From Paraburkholderia flava (lineage in GTDB: Bacteria > Pseudomonadota > Gammaproteobacteria > Burkholderiales > Burkholderiaceae): a stretch of 64,000 bases of DNA. Location of the stretch: positions 852,206-916,205 of the forward strand of contig NZ_SMRO01000003.1 of the NCBI RefSeq assembly GCF_004359985.1, written 5' to 3'. The notes under the pieces are model-generated. The model had not been told where the DNA came from and searched no databases. It saw only the letters and a list, made by a program, of their open reading frames with translations. This document shows positions 37,450 to 47,449 of the stretch, in pieces. A program made the position numbers and the translations under genes. Each line of letters begins with the position of its first letter. Position 1 is the stretch's first letter.

Positions 37450-38154
37450 TTAAAGCGACGTGCCCTTGACGAAGAATTCCTTGCGCCCGCGCATCGTCTC
37501 GATGCGTTCGATCAGTAGCGCGAGATCCGCGTCGGAATCGAGCGGGTTCAGATGTTCGGCGTTGACCGTCAGCACGGGCGTGCGGTCGTAATGGTAGAAG
37601 AAGTCGTTGTACGCGTCGCACAGTGCGCGCAGGTACGCGTCGGGGATCTGCAGCTCCATCGGGATCGCGCGCTTCTGGATACGCGAGAACAGCACCTCGG
37701 GGCTGGCCTGCAGATACACGACGAGGTCCGGCGAAGGCGCGCCACGCGGACTGCCTTCGGATGCCGGCGCGTCGATGCGCGCGGCAAGCGAGCGATACAG
37801 CTGCCACTCGTCGTCGGGCAGCGTGAGGCGCGCGAAGATCTCGTTCTTCTGCGTCATGAAATCGGCGACGAGCGGCGTACCGGTCGCATACGCGGCACCA
37901 ACTTCCTGCGCCTGCTGCGCGCGCTGCATCGCGAAGTGCAGCTGTGTGGCGAGCGCGTAGCGGCTCGTGTCGCGATAGAAGCGCTCGAGAAACGGATTGT
38001 CCTGCGGCCGCTCGAACAGCGTGTTCATTGACCAGCGTCCGGCGAGCCGTTTCGCGAGCGACGTCTTGCCGACGCCGATCGGCCCTTCGATCGCCAGATA
38101 ACGAAACGGCGGACGCAGTGCCGGCGCGGTGACGGTAAGCGGCGGCGTACTCAT
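37450..38154 (-). CDS. Deoxynucleoside kinase (dAdo/dCyd/dGuo kinase family)
   Basis: A 234-residue P-loop kinase. The Walker A is [17 protein letters not shown] near residue 25, with the conserved [16 protein letters not shown] and the [15 protein letters not shown] segment of deoxynucleoside kinases. It phosphorylates deoxynucleosides in salvage; the exact base preference cannot be read. Its ATG overlaps the folK stop by 4 bases (ATGA), so translation is likely coupled. Confidence 0.9.
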   Translation of the reverse strand: MSTPPLTVTAPALRPPFRYLAIEGPIGVGKTSLAKRLAGRWSMNTLFERPQDNPFLERFYRDTSRYALATQLHFAMQRAQQAQEVGAAYATGTPLVADFMTQKNEIFARLTLPDDEWQLYRSLAARIDAPASEGSPRGAPSPDLVVYLQASPEVLFSRIQKRAIPMELQIPDAYLRALCDAYNDFFYHYDRTPVLTVNAEHLNPLDSDADLALLIERIETMRGRKEFFVKGTSL

Positions 38155-38696
38155 GAGCAGGAGCCTTTGGCGGCATCGCCGTTGGCCGCGAGCGCGCTGA
38201 GCATCGGGCACTGGCACGGCGATTTGACCTTCTCGATGCGTTGTCCCGCGACGTCGCCGAGAAACGCATCGGCGCGGCCGCGCTGCGGAATGATCAGATT
38301 GGGTTCGATCTCGACGAGCGGCACCAGCACGAACGCACGTTCGACGAGCCGCGGATGCGGCACGATCAGATCGGCTTCTTCGATGGATTGCTCGCCGTAC
38401 AGCAGGATGTCGAGATCGAGTGTGCGCGGCGCGTTGCGAAACGGACGCTCTCGACCGAAGTGGTGTTCGATCTTGTGGCACAGCGCGAGCAGATGTCGCA
38501 CCGGCAGCGTCGTATCGAGTTTCACGACGCAATTGAAGTAATCGTCGCCGCCCGCGTCGACCGGGGCGGTGCGATAGAGGCTCGATTTCGCGAGCACCGA
38601 GATGGTGTGCTGCTGCGCAAGACACACCACCGAGTCTTTCAGGGTCTGGCGCGCGTCCCCGAGATTTGCGCCGAGGCCGAGATAGGCAACCGTCAT
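38151..38696 (-). CDS. folK: 6-hydroxymethyl-7,8-dihydropterin pyrophosphokinase
   Basis: A 181-residue HPPK of the folate pathway. [11 protein letters not shown] begins the protein and the signature [18 protein letters not shown] is intact, followed by [16 protein letters not shown]. It transfers pyrophosphate from ATP to the pterin before dihydropteroate synthase acts. It lies between pcnB and the deoxynucleoside kinase, with a 4-base overlap to the latter. The C-terminal Cys-containing tail (SPCQCPM) is beyond the usual core. Confidence 0.95.
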   Translation of the reverse strand: MTVAYLGLGANLGDARQTLKDSVVCLAQQHTISVLAKSSLYRTAPVDAGGDDYFNCVVKLDTTLPVRHLLALCHKIEHHFGRERPFRNAPRTLDLDILLYGEQSIEEADLIVPHPRLVERAFVLVPLVEIEPNLIIPQRGRADAFLGDVAGQRIEKVKSPCQCPMLSALAANGDAAKGSCS

Positions 38697-38744
38697 GGCA
38701 TCACTTCCTGCAACTGTCGTTCGACGTCGAACGCAGGCGCCGCA

Positions 38745-40340
38745 TCAATCGTCGTGACTACCGCCGGGGCTCACGTCGTTTGCTGCGCGGCTGTCTGCTG
38801 TCGTACCGCCCTCCATTCCGTCACCCTGTGCGCGGTTTCTGGCGCCACCGCGCCGCCGTCGTTTTCTGGGTGCCCGGTCCTTCCCGCCTTGCACGAGCAA
38901 TGTCTCGCGCGCAGCGATGTCTCCTTCGATGAACTCCGTCCACCACGTTCCCACCGACTCGTCGAGTTCGCCGGATTCGCAGCGCAACAGGAGGAAATCA
39001 TACCCCGCTCTAAATCTTTGGTGTTCCAGCAGCTTCAGCGCCCCACGGCCGCGTTTTTCGAGACGCAGTTGCAGGCCCCAGATTTCTCGCATGTCGGACG
39101 AGAAGCGCTTGTGGATCGCGAGCTTCTCGGTCTGCATGTCGAGCACGTCGTCCATCGCCTGGTGCAACGCGGGCACCGGATATTCGCCGCGTGCTGCGTT
39201 CTGTTGCGAGCGCTGCTGCACGTCGTGCCACATCAGTGTCGCGAACAGGAAACCCGGCGACACCGGCTTGCCGGCGCGCACGCGCGCATCGGTGTTGGTC
39301 AGCGCGAGCGTGATGAATTTTTCGCCGTGCGGCTGTTCGAGCACGACATCGAGCAGCGGCAGCAGCCCGTGATGCAGCCCTTCCTTGCGCAGCCGCTGCA
39401 GGCACGCGAGCGCGTGACCCGACAGCAGCAGCTTCAGCATCTCGTCGAAGAGCCGCGCGGCCGGCACGTTGTTGATCAGGTCGGCGAGCGAGATGATCGG
39501 TGCGCGTGTCGCTTCCTCGATCTCGAAGTCGAGCTTCGCGGCAAAGCGCACGACCCGTAGCATCCGCACCGGATCTTCGCGATAACGCGTCGCCGGGTCG
39601 CCGATCATCCGCAGCAGACGCGCGCGGATATCGGCCATCCCGTTGTGATAGTCGAGCACCGTCTGCGTCGCGGGATCGTAGTACATCGCGTTGATCGTGA
39701 AGTCGCGCCGCGTCGCGTCTTCGTGCTGTTCGCCCCACACGTTGTCGCGCAGCACGCGGCCGCTCGCGTCGACGGCATGCGTGCGGCGATCGAGTTCGTC
39801 GCGGCGCAGGCGCCTCGGCGGCGGCGCGTCTTCAGTGCTGTCTTCCTTCGGCGCAGCCGGCGGATCGACCAGCGCGCGGAACGTCGACGTCTCGATGATT
39901 TCCTGGCCGAACTGCACGTGCACGATCTGGAAACGCCGCCCGATGATGCGCGCGCGGCGGAACAGCTTCTGCACCTGTTCGGGCGTTGCATCGGTGGCGA
40001 CGTCGAAGTCCTTAGGCGCGACGCCGAGCAGCAGGTCGCGTACCGCGCCGCCGACGATGAACGCCCGGAAGCCCGCCTGCTGCAACCCCTCGGTGACGCG
40101 GATCGCGTTGCGCGAGATCAGCGACGGATCGATGCCGTGGATGTCGGACGGGATGATGACGGGGACGTCGGGATCGGGCTTCGCGTTTTTCGCGGATTTC
40201 GTCGCCGGCTTGCGGCGCGTTTTCGTCGCGGCGGAGGCCTGGGAGGGGTCTGCTGCTGTCGTCTGGGCGGAGTCCGCCGGTGAGTCGTCAGCGGCTGCCG
40301 TATCCTGGCCGAACAGCTTGCGGATGAGTTTCTTGATCAC
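38745..40340 (-). CDS. pcnB: Poly(A) polymerase I
   Basis: A 531-residue class II nucleotidyltransferase. The catalytic motif is VGGAVRDLLLGVAPKDFDVATDATPEQV, with RDFTINAMYYDP and EDPVRMLRVVRFAAKL following. A basic N-terminal extension (TKTRRKPATKSAKNAKP) and an Arg-rich C-terminal tail (APRKRRRRGGARNR) distinguish it from the tRNA CCA enzyme. It adds 3' poly(A) tails that speed RNA decay. It overlaps the HAD phosphatase gene by 4 bases. Confidence 0.94.
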   Translation of the reverse strand: MIKKLIRKLFGQDTAAADDSPADSAQTTAADPSQASAATKTRRKPATKSAKNAKPDPDVPVIIPSDIHGIDPSLISRNAIRVTEGLQQAGFRAFIVGGAVRDLLLGVAPKDFDVATDATPEQVQKLFRRARIIGRRFQIVHVQFGQEIIETSTFRALVDPPAAPKEDSTEDAPPPRRLRRDELDRRTHAVDASGRVLRDNVWGEQHEDATRRDFTINAMYYDPATQTVLDYHNGMADIRARLLRMIGDPATRYREDPVRMLRVVRFAAKLDFEIEEATRAPIISLADLINNVPAARLFDEMLKLLLSGHALACLQRLRKEGLHHGLLPLLDVVLEQPHGEKFITLALTNTDARVRAGKPVSPGFLFATLMWHDVQQRSQQNAARGEYPVPALHQAMDDVLDMQTEKLAIHKRFSSDMREIWGLQLRLEKRGRGALKLLEHQRFRAGYDFLLLRCESGELDESVGTWWTEFIEGDIAARETLLVQGGKDRAPRKRRRRGGARNRAQGDGMEGGTTADSRAANDVSPGGSHDD

Positions 40341-41023
40341 GTGGGTTGGAAGAGTTCGAGGATGCGCCAGCCGCGTGTCTGCGCATGGGCGCGCAGCGTG
40401 TCGTCGGGGTTGGTCGCGATGGGGTCGGTGACCCGTTCGAGCAGCGGGATGTCGTTATGCGAATCGCTGTAGAAGTAGCTGCGTTCGAAATCGGACCACG
40501 TCTTGCCGAGCGACGCGAGCCAGGCTTCCGTGCGTACGATCTTGCCTTCCTTGTAGCTCGGCGTGCCCGTGGGGCGACCGGTGTAGGCCGACTGCGGATG
40601 GCCGTCGACGGTCTCGGCCTCGCAGGCGATCAGTTTGTCGACGCCGAACACTTCCGCGATCGGGCCGGTGATGAATTCGTTCGTCGCGGTGATGATGCAG
40701 CACAGGTCGCCCGCATCGCGATGCCGGCCGACGAGATCGAGCGCGGCCGGTACGATGGCCGGCCGGATCACTTCATGCATGTACTGGTCGTGCCATTCCT
40801 TCAACTGCGCGCGCGAATAGCGGGCGAGCGGCGTCAGCATCGCGAGCAGGTACGCGTGGATGTCGAGCTTGCCGGCCTTGTAGTCGGCGTAGAAGCGGTC
40901 GTTTTCGCGCGCGAAGTTTTCCGCGTCGACGATTCCGAGCTTCACCATGAAGCGGCCCCATTCGTGGTCGCTGTCGGTGGGGATGAGCGTGTGGTCGAGG
41001 TCGAACAGAGCAAGATTAGCCAT
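40337..41023 (-). CDS. HAD-IB family phosphatase
   Basis: A 228-residue HAD hydrolase. Motif I is FDLDHTLIPTDSDHEW, motif II is IITATNEFITGPIAEVFGVDKLIA and motif III/IV is YFYSDSHNDIPLLERV. This is the SerB-like IB subfamily; related proteins act on phosphoserine or histidinol-phosphate, but the substrate here is unknown. It lies 11 bases after hda and overlaps pcnB by 4 bases, in one dense transcription unit. Confidence 0.9.
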   Translation of the reverse strand: MANLALFDLDHTLIPTDSDHEWGRFMVKLGIVDAENFARENDRFYADYKAGKLDIHAYLLAMLTPLARYSRAQLKEWHDQYMHEVIRPAIVPAALDLVGRHRDAGDLCCIITATNEFITGPIAEVFGVDKLIACEAETVDGHPQSAYTGRPTGTPSYKEGKIVRTEAWLASLGKTWSDFERSYFYSDSHNDIPLLERVTDPIATNPDDTLRAHAQTRGWRILELFQPT

Positions 41024-41034
41024 GGGGGCACATT

Positions 41035-41778
41035 TTACTTGAAGCGGGTGCCGGTAGCCGGCAATGGACCCGTACGCGGATCTTCGATGCCGCCGGGCGC
41101 GGCCAGCATCGCGCGCAGCAGCGGCAGCGTGACCGCGCGCTTCTGTTCGAGCGAGAAGCGGTCGAGCGCGTCCAGCAACGTCATCAGGCTCGGCATATCG
41201 CGACGGAAATGCGTGAGCAGGTACGCGGGTACGTCGTCGGCGAGTACCAGGCCGCGTTCGCGCGCCGCGTGTTTCAGCGCGGCGACCTTCGCGTCGTCGG
41301 GCAATGGGACGAGATGAAACACGAGCCCCCAGCCGAGCCGCGTGCGCAGATCCTCGCGCACCGCGAGACCGATCGGCGCCGCGTTGCCGGCCGCGACGAG
41401 CGCGCTGGTCGGATGCGCGCGCACTTCGTTGAACAGGTTGAACAGCGCGATCTGCTGCGCGGCCGACAGGCCGTCGCAATCGTCGACGGCATACAGCGCG
41501 GTCTGCGGATCGAACGCGAACGCGTCGAGGCTGCTTTGCGGCCCCGCGAAGCGCGCGTGTCCCGGCGCTGCTTCGTGAGTGAGCGCCTGCAGCAGATGCG
41601 TGCGGCCGCTGCCCGTTTCGCCCCACACGTAGAACGTGCGATCGGCGACTGGACCGGCCGCGAGCGCGCCGTCGAGCTCGCGCAGACGCGTCACGAGTTC
41701 GGCGTTCGCACCGGCGAAGAAGTTATCGAATGTCGATGGCGGCGGGGTGCCGAGATCGAGCGTCAGCTGTCGGAGCAC
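41035..41778 (-). CDS. hda: DnaA regulatory inactivator Hda
   Basis: A 247-residue AAA+ protein like the DnaA ATPase domain. It starts at GTG with the clamp-binding peptide LRQLTLDLG, which docks on the DNA polymerase beta clamp. The P-loop is WGETGSGRTHLLQ (residues 52-64) with Arg in place of the usual Lys, a substitution also seen in other Hda proteins. Hda with the clamp triggers DnaA-ATP hydrolysis and blocks re-initiation. The GTG was chosen because it gives this N-terminal peptide; no ATG is suitably placed. Confidence 0.92.
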   Translation of the reverse strand: MLRQLTLDLGTPPPSTFDNFFAGANAELVTRLRELDGALAAGPVADRTFYVWGETGSGRTHLLQALTHEAAPGHARFAGPQSSLDAFAFDPQTALYAVDDCDGLSAAQQIALFNLFNEVRAHPTSALVAAGNAAPIGLAVREDLRTRLGWGLVFHLVPLPDDAKVAALKHAARERGLVLADDVPAYLLTHFRRDMPSLMTLLDALDRFSLEQKRAVTLPLLRAMLAAPGGIEDPRTGPLPATGTRFK

Positions 41779-41813
41779 GATGGGGGCGATGCGTAAATAA
41801 AGGCTGGAATCAA

Positions 41814-42893
41814 TTAGTTCTTGTACAGCGTGCTCGCGAGATAGCTCTGCCGCAGTTCGCGCAGCGCCACCGTGAGCATCGCGCTGACCGGCAGCGCGAG
41901 CAGCACGCCGAAGAAGCCGAACAACTGGCCGAACGCGAGCAGCGCGAAGATCACCGCGAGCGGATGCAGCCCGATGCGCTCGCCGACGAGGCGCGGCGTC
42001 AGGAAGAAGCCTTCGAGCACCTGACCGACGCCGTAGATCACCGCGACCGCGCCGAAGCCGTACCAGTTGCCGAACTGCAGCAGCGCGGCGAGCAGCGCAA
42101 GCACGAGGCCGGTCGCGTAGCCGATGTACGGGATGAACACCGCGAGCCCGGTGAAGATGCCGACCGGCAGCGCGATCTCGAAGCCGGCGATCCACAGCGC
42201 GACTGCGTAGAACACGGCGAGCACGGCCATCACGAGCAGCTGGCCGCGCAGATACTGCGAGAGCATGCGGTCCATGTCGCGTGCCATCTGCATCGTCTTG
42301 TCGAGCAAGCGGCGCGGAATGAAGCCCTGCACGCGCGCGAGCATCGCGTTCCAGTCGTACAGCAGGTAGAACAGCACGAGCGGCACCATCACGATGTTGC
42401 CGATCAGCGTGATCATCACGTTGCCGCTGGTGCGGATCGACGTCCACGCGTAGGACGCGACGGTTTTCGCGCTGCCTTCCAGCTGACCCATCACCATGTC
42501 GCGCAGGCTCGCAAAATCGAGCAGCGAATCGTCGATGCCGAGCATCGCGAGCTTCGGCTGCGCCCAGTCGTGCGCGTGCGCGAAGAAGCCGGGCACCTGC
42601 TGGCGCAACTGCGGTCCTTCCTTCTGGATCACCGCGAGCACCAGCAGCACGAGCAGCGAGACGAGGATCGCGAACAGCAGCATCATCAGCAGCGCGGCGA
42701 GGCCGCGCGGTACCCGCCGCCGCACCAGCCACGCGACGCCCGGCTGCAGGATGTACGCGAGAATCGCGCCGAGCAGGAACGGCGTCAGCACGGGGCTCAA
42801 CAGCCACAGCAGGATGCCGGTGCCGAGCGCAATCGCAAGCCAGATGAAGGCGCGGCGCTGATACGGGGTAAGAATCGGAGCGTTCTGCTGCAA
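41814..42893 (-). CDS. AI-2E family transporter (PerM/YdiK-like)
   Basis: A 359-residue membrane protein with about eight hydrophobic helices, starting with the paired segments GILLWLLSPVLTPFLLGAILAYIL and GLAALLMMLLFAILVSLLVLLVLAVI. The family motif region VPIYIGY-like (FIPYIGYATGLVLALLAALL) is present near residue 245. Members range from autoinducer-2 exporters to Na+/H+ antiporters, so the substrate is unassigned. It heads the minus-strand hda-HAD-pcnB-folK-dnk-panB run, 35 bases before hda. Confidence 0.88.
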   Translation of the reverse strand: MQQNAPILTPYQRRAFIWLAIALGTGILLWLLSPVLTPFLLGAILAYILQPGVAWLVRRRVPRGLAALLMMLLFAILVSLLVLLVLAVIQKEGPQLRQQVPGFFAHAHDWAQPKLAMLGIDDSLLDFASLRDMVMGQLEGSAKTVASYAWTSIRTSGNVMITLIGNIVMVPLVLFYLLYDWNAMLARVQGFIPRRLLDKTMQMARDMDRMLSQYLRGQLLVMAVLAVFYAVALWIAGFEIALPVGIFTGLAVFIPYIGYATGLVLALLAALLQFGNWYGFGAVAVIYGVGQVLEGFFLTPRLVGERIGLHPLAVIFALLAFGQLFGFFGVLLALPVSAMLTVALRELRQSYLASTLYKN

Positions 42894-43025
42894 GACGGAT
42901 TTCCTGGTGAGCGGATCGGTGGATCGGCGTGACGGCGGCTAAGGCCCGGGTGACGGGCGGTTCATGGGCGATTCACGGGCAGATGAGCGCCGCGTCGGCA
43001 AATTCCAGCTTGCCTGCCTGCATCG

Positions 43026-43044
43026 GGTAAAATCGCATTTTACC
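43026..43044 (+). promoter_or_regulatory. Perfect palindrome just upstream of purM
   Basis: GGTAAAAT and ATTTTACC flank CGC, 19 bases before the purM ATG. TAAAAT within it could double as a -10 box, though no -35 is evident. It could be an operator or a short hairpin at the start of the mRNA. It does not match the E. coli PurR box. Confidence 0.55.
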
Positions 43045-43063
43045 GACCTTCTCGCGCTTCCCC

Positions 43064-44119
43064 ATGAATCAACCAAAAACCGCCCCTGACGCCCAAGGTT
43101 TGTCGTATCGCGACGCCGGCGTGGACATCGATGCAGGCGACGCCCTCGTCGATGCGATCAAGCCCTTTGCCAAAAAGACGATGCGCGATGGCGTGCTGGG
43201 CGGCATCGGTGGTTTCGGAGCGCTGTTCGAGGTGCCGAAGAAGTACCGCGAGCCGGTCCTCGTGTCGGGCACCGACGGCGTCGGCACCAAGCTGAAACTC
43301 GCATTCCAGCTGAACCGGCACGACACGGTCGGCCAGGATCTGGTCGCGATGAGCGTCAACGACATCCTCGTGCAAGGCGCCGAGCCGCTGTTCTTCCTTG
43401 ACTACTTCGCGTGCGGCAAGCTCGAAGTCGGCACGGCGGCGACGGTCGTGAAGGGCATCGCGCAAGGGTGCGAATACGCGGGCTGCGCGCTGATCGGCGG
43501 CGAAACCGCTGAAATGCCCGGCATGTACCCCGACGGCGAGTACGACTTGGCAGGCTTCGCAGTCGGCGCGGTCGAAAAGAGCAAGATCATCGACGGCAGC
43601 ACGATCGTCCCCGGCGACGTGGTGCTTGGGCTTGCGTCGAGCGGCATCCATTCGAACGGTTTCTCGCTGGTGCGCAAGATCATCGATCGCGCACAGCCGG
43701 ATCTGAACGCGGACTTCGATGGCCGCTCGCTCGCCGACGCGCTGATGGCGCCGACGCGGATCTACGTGAAGCCGCTGCTCGCGCTGATGGAACAGATCGC
43801 CGTGAAGGGGATGGCGCACATCACCGGCGGCGGGCTCGTCGAAAACATTCCGCGCGTGCTGCGCCAGGGCCTCACCGCCGAACTCGATCATCGCGGCTGG
43901 CCGCTGCCGCCGCTGTTCTCGTGGCTGCAGAAGCACGGCGGCGTCGCGGATGCGGAGATGCATCGCGTGTTCAACTGCGGGATCGGGATGGCGGTCATCG
44001 TGTCCGCAGCGGAGGCGGATCAGGCGCTCGGCCTGTTGTCCGCAGCCGGCGAACAGGTGTGGAAGATCGGCACCGTGCGGGAGAGCGGCGAAGGCGAAGC
44101 GCAGACTGTGGTGGTTTGA
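43064..44119 (+). CDS. purM: Phosphoribosylformylglycinamidine cyclo-ligase (AIR synthetase)
   Basis: A 351-residue enzyme of purine synthesis that closes the imidazole ring. It has [23 protein letters not shown], the ATP-binding [13 protein letters not shown] and [13 protein letters not shown], and [24 protein letters not shown]. It is transcribed alone, divergent from the PerM-type gene, with the palindrome described separately immediately upstream. Confidence 0.97.
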   Translation: MNQPKTAPDAQGLSYRDAGVDIDAGDALVDAIKPFAKKTMRDGVLGGIGGFGALFEVPKKYREPVLVSGTDGVGTKLKLAFQLNRHDTVGQDLVAMSVNDILVQGAEPLFFLDYFACGKLEVGTAATVVKGIAQGCEYAGCALIGGETAEMPGMYPDGEYDLAGFAVGAVEKSKIIDGSTIVPGDVVLGLASSGIHSNGFSLVRKIIDRAQPDLNADFDGRSLADALMAPTRIYVKPLLALMEQIAVKGMAHITGGGLVENIPRVLRQGLTAELDHRGWPLPPLFSWLQKHGGVADAEMHRVFNCGIGMAVIVSAAEADQALGLLSAAGEQVWKIGTVRESGEGEAQTVVV

Positions 44120-44136
44120 GGTTGTTCTGAATGAGG

Positions 44137-44170
44137 CGGGCCGCTGCGTTGTTTCTGTGTCGGCCCGTTT
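44137..44170 (+). terminator. Probable terminator after purM
   Basis: CGGGCCG and CGGCCCG form a 7-bp stem with a 17-base loop followed by TTTCATCTT, 17 bases beyond the purM stop. The long loop and weak T-tract limit confidence. Confidence 0.4.
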
Positions 44171-44224
44171 CATCTTGCTGTTACGGCGAACGCTGATTCA
44201 GGCGTCGCCGCACCCCTCTAGCGG

Positions 44225-45187
44225 TTACATGCGCACTTGTAGTACCGCATCGAGCGCCGCAAGCGCGCGCTCAGTAGCATCCCCCGCACAGCAATCCACG
44301 ACGATCCGCTCCGGCATCGATCTCAACCACGTCAGTTGACGCTTGCAAAGCTGGCGCGTCGCGAACACACCCTTGTCGCGCATCGTGTCGTAATCGATTG
44401 CGCCGTCCAGATACTCCCACGCCTGCCGATACCCGACACAGCGCATCGACGGCAACCCCGGATGCAGATCGCCGCGTGCGCGTAGCCGTTTCACTTCATC
44501 GATAAAACCGTTCGCGAGCATCGCGTCGAAGCGTCGCTCGATGCGTGCGTGCAGCACGCTGCGATCCGACGGTTCCAGCGCGACCGGCACGAAGCGCCAG
44601 CGGATCGCTTCGTCGTCGCGCGACGGCGTCGCGAGCAGTGCCGACATCGGCTGGCCGGTCAGCATGAAGACTTCGAGCGCGCGCTGGATGCGCTGCGAAT
44701 CGTTCGGCGCGAGGCGCGCAGCCGTGACGGGATCGACGTCCGCGAGTCGCGCGTGCAGCGCGGGCCAGCCGTCGCGTGCGGCGTCGGCATCGAGCGCGGC
44801 GCGGATCTCGGGTGCGGCCGCTGGCAGATCGTTCAATCCTTGCGTGAGCGCGCGGTAGTACAGCATCGTGCCGCCGACCAGCAACGGCACGCGACCGCGC
44901 GCCGCGATCTCGTCGACGAGACGCAGCGTGTCGGCGCGGAAATCGGCGGCGGAGTAAGCGTCGACAGGATCGACGATATCGATCAGATGATGCGGCACGC
45001 GCGCGCGTTCGTCGGCGTCCGGCTTCGCAGTGCCGATATCCATCCCGCGATAGACGAGCGCCGAATCCACGCTAATGATTTCGACCGGACGTTGTGCGGC
45101 GAACGCGAGCGCGGCGGCCGTCTTGCCGGACGCGGTCGGTCCGAGCAGACAGGCGACCGGCGTGCGGGCGTCGGTTGAGTTCGTCAT
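44225..45187 (-). CDS. miaA: tRNA dimethylallyltransferase
   Basis: A 320-residue prenyltransferase that isopentenylates A37 of tRNAs reading U-starting codons. The P-loop is [14 protein letters not shown], followed by [19 protein letters not shown], the substrate motif [13 protein letters not shown] and [14 protein letters not shown]. mutL lies 28 bases upstream, the classic mutL-miaA pair. Confidence 0.97.
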   Translation of the reverse strand: MTNSTDARTPVACLLGPTASGKTAAALAFAAQRPVEIISVDSALVYRGMDIGTAKPDADERARVPHHLIDIVDPVDAYSAADFRADTLRLVDEIAARGRVPLLVGGTMLYYRALTQGLNDLPAAAPEIRAALDADAARDGWPALHARLADVDPVTAARLAPNDSQRIQRALEVFMLTGQPMSALLATPSRDDEAIRWRFVPVALEPSDRSVLHARIERRFDAMLANGFIDEVKRLRARGDLHPGLPSMRCVGYRQAWEYLDGAIDYDTMRDKGVFATRQLCKRQLTWLRSMPERIVVDCCAGDATERALAALDAVLQVRM

Positions 45188-45215
45188 GAGCGTTTCGCCG
45201 GATACCGCCGCGACC

Positions 45216-47213
45216 TCATTGCCCGCGCATGAACAGGCGGTCTAGATCGGTCAGCGTCAGCTGGTACCACGTCGGCCGGCCGTGATTGCATTGATCCGCG
45301 CGTTCGGTCGCTTCCATCTGGCGCAGCAGCGCGTTCATTTCGTCGAGCGTCAGACGACGGTTCGCGCGCACCGCGTGATGGCATGCGAGCGTGCCGAGCA
45401 GTTCGTGCTGCCGTTCGGTGAGCACGCGCGAGCCGCCGTATGAATGCAGATCGGCGAGCACTGCGCGTGCGAGCGCCTGCAGATCGGCGTCCTTCAGCAG
45501 CGCGGGCACCGCGCGGATCGCGAGCGTGGTCGGCGACAGCACCGCGAGATCGAAGCCGAGCGCATCGAGCGTGTCGCGTTCTTCTTCGACGACGCCGATC
45601 TCGATTGCGTCGGCGGGCATCGACAGCGGAATCAGCAGCGGCTGCACGGCGATCGTGCGATCCGCGAGCGCGTTCTTGAACTGCTCGTAGAGGATGCGTT
45701 CGTGCGCGGCATGCATGTCGACGATCACGAGTCCGCGAGCATTCTGTGCGAGCACGTAGATGCCGTGAATCTGGCCGAGCGCGAAACCGAGCGGCTGTTC
45801 GTCGTCGGAGAATGCCTGGGCCGGCGATCCGAAAGGTGCTGACGCGTTGTCGCGTGCGTCGAACGTGGTCGTGCCTTGCGATGTGCCGGCGTTGGTATCG
45901 CGACGGCCGAACAGTGCGTCGTAGAGCGCGAGCGGTTGTGCGACGGGCAGCGTGCCCTGCGTCATGCGTGCTTGCCGTAGCCAGGTGTTGCCGGGTTGGG
46001 CCTGCGAACCGCTTGAGCCAAAACCACTGAGGCCACCGAGGCCCCCACGCGAAAAAACATCGCCTCCCGGCGCAAGCGCTCCATCCGCCGCGACCGGGGC
46101 AAGATGCGCGGCATGACCGCCCGCGGTCGTTTCCGGCGACGCACCCGCATGCCGCGCAAGCGAGCGCTGCACCGCGTGGAACACGAACTGGTGAATCGAC
46201 CGCGAATCGCGAAAACGGACTTCGATCTTCGACGGATGCACGTTGACGTCGACCGCTTCGGGCGGCAGATCGAGGAACAGCACATACGACGGATAGCGAT
46301 CGCCGTGCAGCACGTCTTCGTACGCGGCGCGCACCGCGTGCGTGAGCAGCTTGTCGCGCACGAAACGGCCGTTCACAAAAAAGTACTGCTGGTCCGCGCG
46401 TCCCCGACTCGCGGTCGGCAGTCCCGCGCAGCCATAGACGGCAAGCGGACCAGCCGATTCATCAAGCGGCAGATGCGCGGTCGCGAACGTGTCGCCGAGA
46501 ATCTTCGCGACGCGTGTCGCGGGATCGGTTGCGTTCCAGTGTTCGACTGCGCGGCCGTTATGCAGCACCGAGATCGCGACGTCGGGCCGCGCGAGCGCCG
46601 CACGACGGATCATCTCGAGGCAGTGGCCGAGTTCGGTCTGTTCGCTTTTCAGGAATTTGCGGCGCGCAGGCGTATTGAAGTACAACTCGCGGACTTCGAT
46701 CGTCGTGCCCTGCGTGCCGGCCGCCGGTGCGAGCACGCCGGTGTGCGCGTCGATGCGCACCGCGTGCGGCGCGTCGCCGGTGCGACTCGTGATCGCCATC
46801 TCCGCGACCGACGCAATCGACGCAAGCGCTTCGCCGCGAAACCCGAGCGTCGCGACCGATTCGAGTTCGGCGAGCGAGCGGATCTTGCTGGTCGCGTGGC
46901 GCATCAGCGCGAGCGGCAGCTCGCCTTCGGGGATGCCGTGGCCGTCGTCGGTGATCGAGATGCGTTTGACGCCGCCTTCGTCGAGCAGGATGCGCAGCGT
47001 GGTTGCGCCGGCGTCGAGTGCGTTCTCGAGCAGTTCCTTGACGACCGATGCCGGCCGCTCGACGACTTCGCCCGCGGCGATCTGGCTGATCAGTTGATCG
47101 GGCAGCGGCTGGATCGCGCGCGCGGCGTGCGGTGCGCGGCGCGGCTGGGGCTGGACTGCGGTCGCCACGTTGGCGCTCGCGGACCCTTCAGCGGTTTCAG
47201 AAATTTCGGACAT
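45216..47213 (-). CDS. mutL: DNA mismatch repair protein MutL
   Basis: A 665-residue MutL. The N-terminal GHKL ATPase shows [31 protein letters not shown] and [13 protein letters not shown]. The C-terminal domain carries [12 protein letters not shown] (about residue 500), which fits the MutL endonuclease motif DQHAxxExxxxE with Met for Gln, plus ACHHAVR and CNHGRP that match its other metal-site motifs. This points to a nicking MutL, expected in bacteria without MutH. The ATG giving [10 protein letters not shown] was chosen; the frame is open further upstream. Confidence 0.95.
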   Translation of the reverse strand: MSEISETAEGSASANVATAVQPQPRRAPHAARAIQPLPDQLISQIAAGEVVERPASVVKELLENALDAGATTLRILLDEGGVKRISITDDGHGIPEGELPLALMRHATSKIRSLAELESVATLGFRGEALASIASVAEMAITSRTGDAPHAVRIDAHTGVLAPAAGTQGTTIEVRELYFNTPARRKFLKSEQTELGHCLEMIRRAALARPDVAISVLHNGRAVEHWNATDPATRVAKILGDTFATAHLPLDESAGPLAVYGCAGLPTASRGRADQQYFFVNGRFVRDKLLTHAVRAAYEDVLHGDRYPSYVLFLDLPPEAVDVNVHPSKIEVRFRDSRSIHQFVFHAVQRSLARHAGASPETTAGGHAAHLAPVAADGALAPGGDVFSRGGLGGLSGFGSSGSQAQPGNTWLRQARMTQGTLPVAQPLALYDALFGRRDTNAGTSQGTTTFDARDNASAPFGSPAQAFSDDEQPLGFALGQIHGIYVLAQNARGLVIVDMHAAHERILYEQFKNALADRTIAVQPLLIPLSMPADAIEIGVVEEERDTLDALGFDLAVLSPTTLAIRAVPALLKDADLQALARAVLADLHSYGGSRVLTERQHELLGTLACHHAVRANRRLTLDEMNALLRQMEATERADQCNHGRPTWYQLTLTDLDRLFMRGQ

Positions 47214-47449
47214 GGACGGATTATAGCGATTCGTGCCATTCGTCCGTGGGCGCGCGAAACCATGCAAAACGCCCGTTGCAGACAACGCATGCGCCGACCC
47301 GCCGGCTTTTTTTTATCGCGCCCGGGCACTTTCGGTATCATGGCGCGGTCGATTTTCCGGCTCGTGCTTTCGCGCGAGCACACTCCGCCCGCCAGTCCTG
47401 CATGTTGAGCGACGGGCCGGTCATCTCCTCCATTCGTAAAGGTTGCTTC

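Noticed and set aside
42905..42925. GGATCGGTGGATCGG near the perM start as a second copy of the octamer array
   Set aside because: It contains only about one and a half units of the reverse complement of GATCCACC, which is too little to call a repeat tract.
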